A stretch of DNA of 64,000 nucleotides from Cognataquiflexum nitidum (GTDB lineage: Bacteria > Bacteroidota > Bacteroidia > Cytophagales > Cyclobacteriaceae), in contig NZ_JAKZAM010000015.1 of the NCBI RefSeq assembly GCF_022538055.1, positions 2,501 through 66,500 on the forward strand, in the 5' to 3' direction. Position 1 is the stretch's first letter; every line of letters starts with the position of its first letter. Below are positions 19,347-30,677 of the stretch, one piece after another. The notes beneath the pieces are model-generated. The model was not told the DNA's origin. It did not search any database and worked only from the letters and a program-made list of their open reading frames with translations. The position numbers and the translations under genes are program-made.

Positions 19347-20996
19347 CTACTCTAATTCTTCCTGTTTAACTTTAGAAGAGAAGGCAAGTTTTTCTGCTTC
19401 ATCAAAAAGCCCCAAAGCCTGCAGGTAAACCTCGTTGATGTCATTGATTACCATGTAAAAGGCATTGTCATCGTATATCTGTCTTCCCATATGTGCTTTC
19501 AAAAGAACTTTAAGATAATCTTTTGATTTATTGAAATCTTTTTCATCAAACTTCACCTTATTTCTTTCTCCTACTTTGACCAATGCCTGCAACATTTCTT
19601 CAGAGATTTGATATTTTTTATAATATTCTTCGAAGCTCATTCCATCGAATTTCTTCTTGTTTTTATCTAGGTAATCCAGGATAAATTCTCTCGAGGAGTC
19701 CGAATTGAAAAGCCTGTTTACATAGGCACTCGCCATCGTGGTGTCAAGTGGTACAAAGAAATCCGGCATGATACCCCCACCTCCAAATACAGACCTGCCG
19801 GATACAGTTTCATATTTTAAGCTGTCATTGAATTTGATACTATCTGCTGAGAAGAACTCTCCATGCTCAAATCTATTTGAAAAATCCCTACTGTAATCTT
19901 CATCTGATCCATATGGTTTTTGGATAGACCTGCCGGAGGGAGTATAATATCTTGCTATCGTAAGTCTCAACTCTGCACCATCTGAAAGGTCAATCGGCAT
20001 CTGTACTAATCCTTTTCCAAATGACCTTCTTCCCACAATCAAACCACGGTCATTATCCTGCAAAGCACCCGCGACGATTTCTGATGCAGAGGCACTTCCT
20101 TCATTGATCAATACAATCACGGATCCATCTTCAAACAAGCCAGGTTTGACAGCATAGGCTTTTTGGTTATACCTGTTCAATTTTCCTTTTTGGGATACGA
20201 TGAGAGAATTGGAATTCAGGATTTCATCAGCAATGTTGATGGCAGCACCCATATATCCACCTGGGTTGTTTTGAAGGTCAAGGATGAGCTTTTTCATTCC
20301 TTTTTCTTTCAGTTCCGTTACGGATTTTTTGAATTCTTCATGTGTAGTGGCACCGAATCTCGTCACTTTGATATAGCCGACCTCTTCATTTACCATGTAG
20401 GAAGCATTGATACTGTATTGGGGGATTTTGTCCCGGATTATATCATACCTGATCAGATCTTTTTGGTTTTTTCTTTTTATATCCACTTCTACTTTACTTC
20501 CTCGAGGCCCTCTCAAAAGATCGAAAACATCCCTGTTGGTGATGCCTGTGCCTGCCACGGTTTTGCCATCCACGATGATGATTTGATCTCCAGATTGGAT
20601 TCCAAGTTTTTCTGAAGGTCCACCCGTCAGTGGTGCAACGACATAAATGGTGTCCCTAATTATACCAAACTCAACTCCGATACCGTCAAATTCTCCGTCC
20701 AATTCTGATTTCGCAAGGGTTGCGTCTCTAGCAGGAATGTAGGTAGAGTGAGGATCAAGTTTTTCAAGCATCTTTTCAATTCCAAATTCAACAAGTTCAT
20801 TGGTGTTGACACTATCTACGTAATCCCTATTGATGTAGGTGATTATTTCTTGAAGCTTGTAAATTGCTGCTTTGAGGTCGTTGGTGTCACTTTTTGGCTC
20901 TGCAAATGTGGCCCCGATCCAGATGCCGGCAGATATAGCCAAAGCCAAAATAATTGGCAACCTGATTTGCTGTTTTGTATTTTTGATTTCGCTCAC
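19347..20996 (-). CDS. ctpA: S41 family C-terminal processing peptidase
   Basis: This 549-residue periplasmic or membrane-anchored protease recognises protein C-termini. An N-terminal membrane segment (about residues 12-30) is followed by a PDZ domain (about 95-180, with GIGVEFGI and IQSGDQIIIVDGKTV). The S41 domain has the nucleophile in NEGSASASEIVAGAL (near 306) and the Lys in GRRSFGKGLVQ (near 331). The start is GTG at 20996, supported by a strong Shine-Dalgarno GGAGG five bases upstream, which is rare in this window. A TATATTTG element lies about 50 bases upstream. Confidence 0.94.
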   Translation of the reverse strand: MSEIKNTKQQIRLPIILALAISAGIWIGATFAEPKSDTNDLKAAIYKLQEIITYINRDYVDSVNTNELVEFGIEKMLEKLDPHSTYIPARDATLAKSELDGEFDGIGVEFGIIRDTIYVVAPLTGGPSEKLGIQSGDQIIIVDGKTVAGTGITNRDVFDLLRGPRGSKVEVDIKRKNQKDLIRYDIIRDKIPQYSINASYMVNEEVGYIKVTRFGATTHEEFKKSVTELKEKGMKKLILDLQNNPGGYMGAAINIADEILNSNSLIVSQKGKLNRYNQKAYAVKPGLFEDGSVIVLINEGSASASEIVAGALQDNDRGLIVGRRSFGKGLVQMPIDLSDGAELRLTIARYYTPSGRSIQKPYGSDEDYSRDFSNRFEHGEFFSADSIKFNDSLKYETVSGRSVFGGGGIMPDFFVPLDTTMASAYVNRLFNSDSSREFILDYLDKNKKKFDGMSFEEYYKKYQISEEMLQALVKVGERNKVKFDEKDFNKSKDYLKVLLKAHMGRQIYDDNAFYMVINDINEVYLQALGLFDEAEKLAFSSKVKQEELE

Positions 20997-21046
20997 GATA
21001 TCCTCCGGTTAATAAATTTTTGTTTTATTAAATAATGAAATTAAAT

Positions 21047-21054
21047 CAAATATA
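21047..21054 (-). promoter_or_regulatory. Bacteroidota-type -7 element upstream of ctpA
   Basis: TATATTTG on the - strand matches TAnnTTTG and is 51 bases before the ctpA GTG. No convincing -33 TTG is visible. Confidence 0.45.
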
Positions 21055-21158
21055 ACATTTAACTGAAATTTGAGTCATTTCGTTTATATAAATGCAATAA
21101 ATTGAATTTTGATGAATAGTCTAAGTGTAATTGGTTAAATTACCTTAATTTTACAAAT

Positions 21159-21920
21159 ATGTTTGATTCCAAAGATATCGAAAAAAGCCCCATCAAAGAA
21201 CTCGTTTCTGAGAATTATGTCTTTGCTGCGGTTCTTCATTATTTTGGCATCAGTTTTTTTCAATACGAACATAATTCGCTTTTTGAGGTCTGTAAAAAAT
21301 ATAAAATCAATTCCCAACAACTGATCGATGAACTCGAATCTTGGGCAAAGGTAAAAGAACCTACCTCCGAGGAATTATACCTGCATCCGATAGAAGTTCT
21401 CGTTTCTTACCTAAAAAGAAAGCATTATTTTTTTGTCAGACAGGAGTTGCCTTTTTTATCCAATATGATTTCGGGTATAAAAGTCAAAGAGGATATTTAT
21501 GCAGGGATATTGGCTGACTTAAAGATCATGTTTCCTCTTTTTGTAGATGATTTTATCCATCACATTCATGAGGAAGAAAGTCGGTTGTTTAAAAGGATTA
21601 AATTGTTGCATCAAATCGAAGCTGATGAATACCGGCTCAATGATGCCTTACAAATCTTAGAAAAAAGCCCTGTAACATTACTCTCGGAAGCACACGATGC
21701 CCATGATGATGAGATGGAAGGAATCAGAAAACTGACAAAGGATTATTTTTTACCTGAGGATGCACCTATCAGTATGAAAGTTCTCTATAATGAATTGCAG
21801 GTTTTTGAAAAGGAATTGAGTATCCATGCCCAAATTGAAGATTGCTTGCTTTTTCCCAAGGCCATAGAGCTGGAGAAGGAAGTGCTTAGAAAAGTAAAAA
21901 AGAAAATCCGTAACAACTGA
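21159..21920 (+). CDS. Hemerythrin-domain protein (RIC/ScdA-like di-iron protein)
   Basis: This 253-residue protein has an N-terminal DUF542-like segment (about 1-60, LVSENYVFAAVLHYFGISFF) followed by a hemerythrin-like four-helix bundle. Putative di-iron ligands are YLKRKHYFF (near 90), FIHHIHEEESRLF (near 130), SEAHDAHDDEM (near 180) and SIHAQIEDCLLFP (near 230). Proteins of this form repair iron-sulfur centres after nitrosative or oxidative stress. The classical CxxC of ScdA/YtfE is not present at the N-terminus. Its TGA overlaps the ruvX ATG (TGATG), so both are translated together. Confidence 0.85.
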   Translation: MFDSKDIEKSPIKELVSENYVFAAVLHYFGISFFQYEHNSLFEVCKKYKINSQQLIDELESWAKVKEPTSEELYLHPIEVLVSYLKRKHYFFVRQELPFLSNMISGIKVKEDIYAGILADLKIMFPLFVDDFIHHIHEEESRLFKRIKLLHQIEADEYRLNDALQILEKSPVTLLSEAHDAHDDEMEGIRKLTKDYFLPEDAPISMKVLYNELQVFEKELSIHAQIEDCLLFPKAIELEKEVLRKVKKKIRNN

Positions 21921-22333
21921 TGGGCAGAATTATAGCCATTGATTTGGGAACCAAAAGAACAGGTGTTGCAGTTACAGATCCGCTCAAGATGCTCGCCAAT
22001 CCTCTTGAGATGGTCGAAACACACAGGCTCCTCGATTTTCTTACATCCTATTTCAAAAAAGAAGAAGTTGAAACCATTGTCTTGGGTTATCCGCGACACC
22101 TTGACGGTAATCCAAATGAAATGACACCTAGAGTCCTTAGTTTTAAAGATAGACTTTCAAAATTGTATCCTGATAAGAAACTCGTTCTAGTTGACGAACG
22201 TTTCACCTCCAAAATGGCCATGCAAACCATGATTACCATGGGGAGCAAGAAAAAAGACAGAAAAGAAAAGGCAGGTAACCTTGATAAAGTAAGCGCTGCC
22301 ATCATCCTACAATCTTACTTAGAACAAATATGA
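21920..22333 (+). CDS. ruvX: Putative Holliday junction resolvase / pre-16S rRNA nuclease
   Basis: This 137-residue RNase H-fold YqgF family protein has the catalytic Asp in IIAIDLGTKRTGVAVTDP at the start, the second acidic site in LVDERFTS near residue 92 and a C-terminal LDKVSAAIILQSYL containing the third Asp. The length is standard. It overlaps the hemerythrin gene upstream by one base and def downstream by four bases (ATGA), forming a tight operon. Confidence 0.95.
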   Translation: MGRIIAIDLGTKRTGVAVTDPLKMLANPLEMVETHRLLDFLTSYFKKEEVETIVLGYPRHLDGNPNEMTPRVLSFKDRLSKLYPDKKLVLVDERFTSKMAMQTMITMGSKKKDRKEKAGNLDKVSAAIILQSYLEQI

Positions 22334-22884
22334 TTTACCCAATTGTCGCTTATGGAAATCCCATACTCAAAAAAGAGGCAGAAGAAATCCATGAAGGTGA
22401 AAATATCAATGAATTGATACAGGACATGTTCTTTACCATGGACAATGCCAGTGGAGTAGGCCTAGCCGCTCCTCAAATTAACAAAGGGATAAGGCTCTTT
22501 GTAATTGACAGTACCTTGATGCTCGATGAAAAAGACGAGGAAAAAGGGATCAGAAGGGTTTTTATTAATCCCATTATTTTGGATGAATATGGGGATAATT
22601 ACGGTTTTGAAGAAGGTTGTCTAAGTATACCTGATATCAGGGCAGAGATTATCCGTCCGGAAAAACTCACTCTGGAATATTTTGATGAGAACTGGAACCT
22701 GAAGGAAGAAGAATTTTCGGGCATGACGGCAAGGGTAATTCAACATGAATATGACCATTTGGAAGGTATTCTTTTTATCGATTACCTCAAGGGTCTCAAA
22801 AAAAGAATGGTCCAAAGCAAACTTATAGATATAAGCAAGGGAAAAGTTTCCACAGATTATAGAATGGTTTACCCTCTGAAATAA
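22330..22884 (+). CDS. def: Peptide deformylase
   Basis: This 184-residue metalloenzyme removes the formyl group from nascent proteins. All three motifs are present: GVGLAAPQI near residue 38, EEGCLSIP near 97 with the metal-binding Cys, and QHEYDHLEG near 139 carrying the HExxH-type ligands. It is cytoplasmic and overlaps ruvX by four bases. It is followed after 23 bases by the amidase gene. Confidence 0.97.
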   Translation: MIYPIVAYGNPILKKEAEEIHEGENINELIQDMFFTMDNASGVGLAAPQINKGIRLFVIDSTLMLDEKDEEKGIRRVFINPIILDEYGDNYGFEEGCLSIPDIRAEIIRPEKLTLEYFDENWNLKEEEFSGMTARVIQHEYDHLEGILFIDYLKGLKKRMVQSKLIDISKGKVSTDYRMVYPLK

Positions 22885-22907
22885 AAATATAATTATCAAA
22901 ACCTCAC

Positions 22908-23702
22908 ATGAATTCAGCCTCTCTAAAAATAGCATTGGTTCAGACTGACCTTTATTGGAAAGACAAAACCGCAAACATGGCGATGTTGGAAGAGAGGCTT
23001 ATGAATTTGGAGGCAAAGGTGGATATGGTCATTCTGCCCGAAATGTTCACGACGGGTTTTACAATGGATGCTAAAGAGGTAGCTGAACCCATGAACTTCA
23101 CCACCACCAAATGGATGAAGCAAATGGCCGCTCAAACACAGGCCATTGTGACAGGGAGCTTTGTTGTGGAGGAAAAGGGGGATTTTTACAATCGCTTACT
23201 CTGGGTCAGTCCGGATGGGAAAATTGACTTTTATGATAAAAGACATCTTTTCAGAATGGCCGGTGAAGATGGACATTATGACATGGGTAAGGAAAGAAAA
23301 GTTTTTGAATGGAAGGGTTGGAAAATCATGCCGCAGATTTGCTACGATCTACGGTTTCCTGTTTGGACAAGAAACAGGCTTCAGGATAGTAAACTGGAAT
23401 ATGACCTTGTTTTTTATGTAGCAAGCTGGCCGAGTCCAAGAATCAGTGCTTGGGATATTTTGTTGAAAGCAAGGGCTGTAGAAAATCTTTCTTATTCCAT
23501 TGGGGTAAATAGGATCGGTCAGGACGGAAATGGCATCCCGTATTCCGGACATTCTGCGGCTTACAACTTCAAAGGGGAGACTTTGGGTTTCATTGAAAGT
23601 AAAGAAGATATTCTTTTTATTGATCTTGATCTTGATTCTTTGCAGGAATATAGGCAGAAGTTTCCGGCTTGGCTCGATGCAGATAGATTTGATTTGCGGT
23701 GA
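22908..23702 (+). CDS. Nitrilase superfamily omega-amidase (YafV/Nit2-like)
   Basis: This 264-residue carbon-nitrogen hydrolase has the catalytic triad Glu in VILPEMFTTGF (near residue 43), Lys in YDKRHLFRM (near 107) and Cys in PQICYDLRFPVW (near 144). The RHLF after the Lys is typical of omega-amidases, which hydrolyse 2-oxoglutaramate or 2-oxosuccinamate from transaminase reactions. It is the last gene of the hemerythrin-ruvX-def run, 23 bases from def. The gap to icd is 235 bases with no gene seen. Confidence 0.9.
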   Translation: MNSASLKIALVQTDLYWKDKTANMAMLEERLMNLEAKVDMVILPEMFTTGFTMDAKEVAEPMNFTTTKWMKQMAAQTQAIVTGSFVVEEKGDFYNRLLWVSPDGKIDFYDKRHLFRMAGEDGHYDMGKERKVFEWKGWKIMPQICYDLRFPVWTRNRLQDSKLEYDLVFYVASWPSPRISAWDILLKARAVENLSYSIGVNRIGQDGNGIPYSGHSAAYNFKGETLGFIESKEDILFIDLDLDSLQEYRQKFPAWLDADRFDLR

Positions 23703-23865
23703 TTTTTTAATGCTACAGCATAGAATTTTGGTGGCAGTTCACTTAATTTCCCTTTTTTACTTGTCGATTTTCCCTTGGCATAATCCCTCTTTGAAACCGT
23801 AATAATTTGCTTAATTTAGCCGAAATTTTGAAAATGGGCCGAGATGTTTTGTGAATAATTCGTGA

Positions 23866-26166
<2,301 letters not shown>

Positions 26167-26184
26167 TTGGTTTTTTCAATATTC

Positions 26185-26217
26185 AAAAAAAATAGCGGCT
26201 TCGGTCGCTATTTTTTT
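26185..26217 (+). terminator. Intrinsic terminator after icd
   Basis: AAATAGCG and CGCTATTT flank a GCTTCGGT loop with an A run before and seven T after. It lies 19 bases past the stop. Confidence 0.92.
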
Positions 26218-27511
<1,294 letters not shown>

Positions 27512-27534
27512 TCGGGAAATGTTTTGCAAAAACG

Positions 27535-27565
27535 GGCTGTCTCAGATTTGGGACAGCCTTTTTTG
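27535..27565 (+). terminator. Intrinsic terminator after gap
   Basis: GGCTGTC and GACAGCC form the stem with a 10-base loop, followed by TTTTTT. Confidence 0.9.
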
Positions 27566-27660
27566 TTGGTAATCCTCATTAAGTTTTAATTCCTATCCTT
27601 AATTTAGGGTAGATGTTAAGTAAAAAATAACCAAACCCTATCTGGGCTGTTACTATTCAT

Positions 27661-28287
27661 ATGGACTATCAAATCCCTTTATTTCCTTTAAAGCTTGTTG
27701 CTTTTCCGGGCGAGCAATTGAACCTACATATTTTCGAACCGAGATATAAACAGCTCATTGAGGATACCCTGTCTACAAAAGGCACTTTTGGAATCGCAGT
27801 TTATTTGGATACGCTGATGTCTTTTGGTACAGAAGTGGAGTTGGAAGAGGTATATAAAGTATATGAAGATGGGAGGATGGATATCAAGACTCGGGGGAAA
27901 AGGACATTTGAGATTATTTCATTTCAAAATCCCTTGAAAGACAAGTTATATGCAGCAGGCAAAGTTTTTTTTCATGACAATGACCCAAGGGTAGGAGAAA
28001 ATCAATATGCCGAATTTATTTTTTACCTCAAGGAGCTTTTTAGACTGATGGAATACCAAGCAGAGATAATTCCACTCCGGCTTAATTCCTTCACTTATGC
28101 GCATAAGTTGGGATTGAAGTTGTCAGAAGAATATGAACTGCTACTGATGTCTAAAGAATCAGATAGGATCAAATTCCTTATCAATCATATGATGAAGGTC
28201 ATTCCAATAATGAGAGAAATTGAAATCGCAAAAAAGAAAATCCAGATGAATGGCCATTTCAAAAACCTTGAACCTTTGGATTTTTAG
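27661..28287 (+). CDS. LON peptidase substrate-binding (LON-N) domain protein
   Basis: This 208-residue stand-alone LON N-terminal domain opens with IPLFPLKLVAFPGEQLNLHIFEPRYKQL (only its core is diagnostic). The expected beta-rich half (to about residue 110) is followed by a helical half. The ATPase and protease parts of Lon are absent, as is normal for this family. It probably binds unfolded protein or an adaptor, with function unproven. The 3' end is three bases from the convergent TPR/SH3 gene, with no terminator between. Confidence 0.88.
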   Translation: MDYQIPLFPLKLVAFPGEQLNLHIFEPRYKQLIEDTLSTKGTFGIAVYLDTLMSFGTEVELEEVYKVYEDGRMDIKTRGKRTFEIISFQNPLKDKLYAAGKVFFHDNDPRVGENQYAEFIFYLKELFRLMEYQAEIIPLRLNSFTYAHKLGLKLSEEYELLLMSKESDRIKFLINHMMKVIPIMREIEIAKKKIQMNGHFKNLEPLDF

Positions 28288-28290
28288 GTA

Positions 28291-29019
28291 CTATAGCCTA
28301 GTGATATTGTCTTTCTTCACAAAAGCTACCTTTTCTCCCCAAATTACCTCATACCATACATCTTTTGTAGATTTGATGATGACCCTATGTCCCGGTTCTA
28401 CCAGCTCAATTAATTTTCCACCTGCTGTTGGTTGGTCCATAATCAGTGTGGGACTTCCTGTTACGATTCCTGTTTTTGGTTCTGACAGAAAATTGTTGAT
28501 GATAAAAACCAAAATAATCAATACAGCTGTGGGAAGGTAATACCTCGGTTTATCGGCCTTGGTCCTAAACACAAACAATAGAATCAGAGAAAGAAAGAGT
28601 AAGAGCGAAAATGTACTTGAAAGCTCTGTTTGGAAATCAGATACAAATTTGAAAAGTCTGTCACTGTCATCAAGGTCATAACCTATCAAATTGACCTGTT
28701 CGGTCAATGATTTGATTTTCGTGATTACCCTCTGGTTGGGATTTTGGTCATAATATTTGGCCAAAAAGAAACTTGCGCTTGAATAATCACCCTTTCCTTC
28801 AGATATAAATGCCATCTTCAAAAGCATTGCAGGAGAGAAAGTTTCTTCATTGTTGAGCAAGTTTTCATAAACTAACATTGCTTCTTGGTAATTCTTGGTA
28901 GAAAACAAAGAATCTGCTTTTTGGAGCTTTGATATATTGGCCTGACAATTAAAGCTTTGTAAAAAAGCCAATAAAAATATTATAAATTTTGTAAGAAAGA
29001 TTCGGTTTAGGTTTGGCAT
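28291..29019 (-). CDS. BatE-like membrane protein with TPR and SH3 domains
   Basis: This 242-residue protein has a signal peptide or membrane segment (about 1-27). TPR-like helices follow at about 28-100 (LQKADSLFSTKNYQEAMLVYE), then two membrane segments at about 136-150 and 160-175. The C-terminal SH3-like domain spans about 185-242 (GSPTLIMDQPTAGGKLIELVEPGHRVIIKS, only the core matters). The TPR-TM-TM-SH3 order resembles BatE of the aerotolerance operon, but no other bat genes are near, so the name is only by architecture. Confidence 0.75.
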   Translation of the reverse strand: MPNLNRIFLTKFIIFLLAFLQSFNCQANISKLQKADSLFSTKNYQEAMLVYENLLNNEETFSPAMLLKMAFISEGKGDYSSASFFLAKYYDQNPNQRVITKIKSLTEQVNLIGYDLDDSDRLFKFVSDFQTELSSTFSLLLFLSLILLFVFRTKADKPRYYLPTAVLIILVFIINNFLSEPKTGIVTGSPTLIMDQPTAGGKLIELVEPGHRVIIKSTKDVWYEVIWGEKVAFVKKDNITRL

Positions 29020-29136
29020 TTTAAATTCAGAGGCTTAAATTTGCACTCCAATTACGGGAATGATTTAAAAAAAAACAAATCAATTCGTAACTGATTATCC
29101 TTCCTGATAACGATCAGAAAGATAAAAAAACAACAT

Positions 29137-29209
29137 GATTCCGTAGCTCAGCTGGTAGAGCAATACACTTTTAATGTATGGGTCCTGGGTTCGAATCCCA
29201 GCGGGATCA
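29137..29209 (+). tRNA. tRNA-Lys (TTT), copy 1
   Basis: This 73-base cloverleaf has acceptor GATTCCG paired with CGGGATC. The anticodon stem ATACA/TGTAT encloses CTTTTAA with anticodon TTT. GGTTCGAATCCC forms the T arm. CCA is not encoded. It is identical to copy 2 at 29556. Confidence 0.95.
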
Positions 29210-29250
29210 CTGAGAAATCAAAGGGTTTTTCAAAAAAGTTTGAATAAGTT

Positions 29251-29324
29251 CGGGGTGTAGCGTAGCCCGGTATCGCGCCACATTTGGGATGTGGAGGTCG
29301 TAGGTTCGAATCCTGCCACCCCGA
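29251..29324 (+). tRNA. tRNA-Pro (TGG)
   Basis: This 74-base cloverleaf has acceptor CGGGGTG paired with CACCCCG. The anticodon stem CCACA/TGTGG encloses TTTGGGA, giving anticodon TGG. The T arm contains GGTTCGAATCC. Confidence 0.95.
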
Positions 29325-29334
29325 CTATTTTACC

Positions 29335-29408
29335 GGTCCTGTAGCTCAATTGGATAGAGCAACTGCCTTCTAAGCAGTAGGTTTCAGGTTCGATTCCTGA
29401 CAGGATCA
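29335..29408 (+). tRNA. tRNA-Arg (TCT)
   Basis: This 74-base cloverleaf has acceptor GGTCCTG paired with CAGGATC. The anticodon stem ACTGC/GCAGT encloses CTTCTAA, giving anticodon TCT. The T arm contains GGTTCGATTCC. A GAGCATC/GATGCTC hairpin follows at about 29417-29441. Confidence 0.95.
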
Positions 29409-29508
29409 CATCAAGACTTCAAGAGCATCTCTCCAGAGGGATGCTCAATTTATTAATATGAGTTCCTGTTCATTCTTCCAGCAGAATGATATAGGTATAG
29501 CAAAGAAA

Positions 29509-29548
29509 ATGATTCCGTAACCCGATAGCTATCGGGATGGTAGAGCAA
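29509..29548 (+). pseudogene. Broken tRNA-Lys 5' end with palindromic element in its D arm
   Basis: The text reads ATGATTCCGTA, then the palindrome-containing segment 29520-29538, then GGTAGAGCAA. The outer parts match the first bases and the right side of the D arm of the two tRNA-Lys copies, including the base pair AT just upstream. The middle GCTCAGCT is replaced by the palindrome CCCGATAGCTATCGGG plus flanks. The anticodon and T arms are missing, and an intact tRNA-Lys begins eight bases later. Confidence 0.75.
29521..29536. repeat. 16-bp perfect palindrome, second copy
   Basis: CCCGATAGCTATCGGG is identical to the copy at 2080-2095 in the rRNA spacer. Its presence inside a tRNA fragment suggests a small mobile or recombinogenic repeat rather than a gene-specific control site. 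Confidence 0.8.
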
Positions 29549-29555
29549 AATAAAT

Positions 29556-29628
29556 GATTCCGTAGCTCAGCTGGTAGAGCAATACACTTTTAATGTATGG
29601 GTCCTGGGTTCGAATCCCAGCGGGATCA
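29556..29628 (+). tRNA. tRNA-Lys (TTT), copy 2
   Basis: This 73-base tRNA-Lys is identical in sequence to copy 1, with the same anticodon TTT and arms. It is the last of the cluster, and a terminator follows at once. Confidence 0.95.
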
Positions 29629-29629
29629 C

Positions 29630-29660
29630 AAAAACCTCCCCTAAAATGGAGGTTTTTTGT
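29630..29660 (+). terminator. Intrinsic terminator of the tRNA cluster
   Basis: AAAAACCTCC and GGAGGTTTTTT form the stem around CCTAAAAT directly after tRNA-Lys copy 2. Confidence 0.9.
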
Positions 29661-29782
29661 TTTAATGACCTGGCTATTTCTTGTGGCATTTTTTTTAAAA
29701 ATCAAAAAACCTCAGGATTTTTAGGTTATTTGGATCTAAAAAATTTAATTCGGTTTAGATTTCTGTAACAAACCCTTCTATA

Positions 29783-29811
29783 TTGAGTACAATCATTTTG
29801 GTGTAGCTTTG
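29783..29811 (+). promoter_or_regulatory. Predicted promoter of the 4HB sensor-like gene
   Basis: TTG at 29783-29785 and TAGCTTTG at 29804-29811 are separated by 18 bases, close to the Bacteroidota TTG/TAnnTTTG pattern. They lie 26 bases before the next ATG. Confidence 0.55.
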
Positions 29812-29837
29812 AACCTACTCCATAACCTACCCAAATT

Positions 29838-30491
29838 ATGTCTAGAACCATTACCCAACAACGGAAATTAAAAGTTGCCATTATTCTGACGGTTTTAATT
29901 GTCATGATTTTTGGAAAAAATATCCTTGAAAGAAAAAATTTCAATGAGCTTGGCAATTCCTTCGTGTCGTTTTATGAGGACAGGTTGGTGGTCGAAAGTT
30001 ATATATTCTCAATATCAGAAAAACTGTTTAGAATAAAGCTTTTGGTGAACCATTGTCAGTTTGAAAGTGACTACAGTCATGTGGTAGAGGACATCAGTGG
30101 CTATGAAACCGATATTTTAAACCTCGTCAAAGAATTTGAGGATACCAAATTGACGATTGCTGAAGCAGGATTTTTGACAGACTTCAAAAAGATTATTCAG
30201 GAAAATTTGAGAATAGCTGATTACCAGTCGCTTTATTCTGAAGAATCCGGAATAAATGCAGATAAGGTTAAAGAATACAATTCCTATATTGAAAGGGCGA
30301 TTTTGGACTTGGAGAAGCTTTCTTTGATCCAGATTGAGGAAGGAAAAAAATTGGCGACTAATTCTGAAAAAGTGGTCAATAGATCAAAAATTTGGGCTCA
30401 ATTTGAAGTGGCAGCCTTAGTGATATTAATTGTAATTATCTATTTATTGATTTATACCTCAAGATCCATCAAATCCGATTTTGTAGAATAA
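29838..30491 (+). CDS. Membrane protein with MCP-type four-helix-bundle sensor domain
   Basis: This 217-residue protein has membrane segment 1 (about 12-27), then an extracytoplasmic helical domain (about 30-190) that resembles the 4HB_MCP ligand-binding bundle of chemoreceptors. Membrane segment 2 follows at about 190-208, with a short cytoplasmic tail of about 10 residues (SRSIKSDFVE). There is no HAMP, signalling or kinase domain, so it lacks an output module. It may be a truncated receptor or act through a partner. It is a single gene with its own promoter. Confidence 0.75.
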   Translation: MSRTITQQRKLKVAIILTVLIVMIFGKNILERKNFNELGNSFVSFYEDRLVVESYIFSISEKLFRIKLLVNHCQFESDYSHVVEDISGYETDILNLVKEFEDTKLTIAEAGFLTDFKKIIQENLRIADYQSLYSEESGINADKVKEYNSYIERAILDLEKLSLIQIEEGKKLATNSEKVVNRSKIWAQFEVAALVILIVIIYLLIYTSRSIKSDFVE

Positions 30492-30642
30492 ACTATATGT
30501 TTTTACGCAAAGATGCCACAAGATTGGATAAATATATTAAATCTCGTCCGCAGACCGAAATGCCTGGTACTTCGGCCTTCCGTCAAGCTAGAAGAAAAAC
30601 AAAGTGTTACTGGCAAAGAAGCGGATAACCATAATAAATTAT
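30492..30642. other. Intergenic stretch without gene
   Basis: This 151-base stretch separates the sensor-like gene from the bidirectional terminator. It contains short repeat-like text around CCGCAGACCGAAATGCCTGG, but no frame or RNA that I can support. Confidence 0.5.
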
Positions 30643-30671
30643 AAAGGCCTGCATCAAATATGCAGGCCTTT
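30643..30671. terminator. Intrinsic terminator at the end of the left sugar-oxidation arm
   Basis: AAAGGCCTGCAT and ATGCAGGCCTTT form a 12-bp perfect stem with a CAAAT loop. It lies just past the 3' end of the leftmost - strand gene of the locus. Confidence 0.93.
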
Positions 30672-30677
30672 ATTGTA

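Noticed and set aside
29417-29441. GAGCATC/GATGCTC hairpin after tRNA-Arg considered as a further tRNA remnant or terminator
   Set aside because: No acceptor or T arm and no T run follow; only a short inverted repeat.
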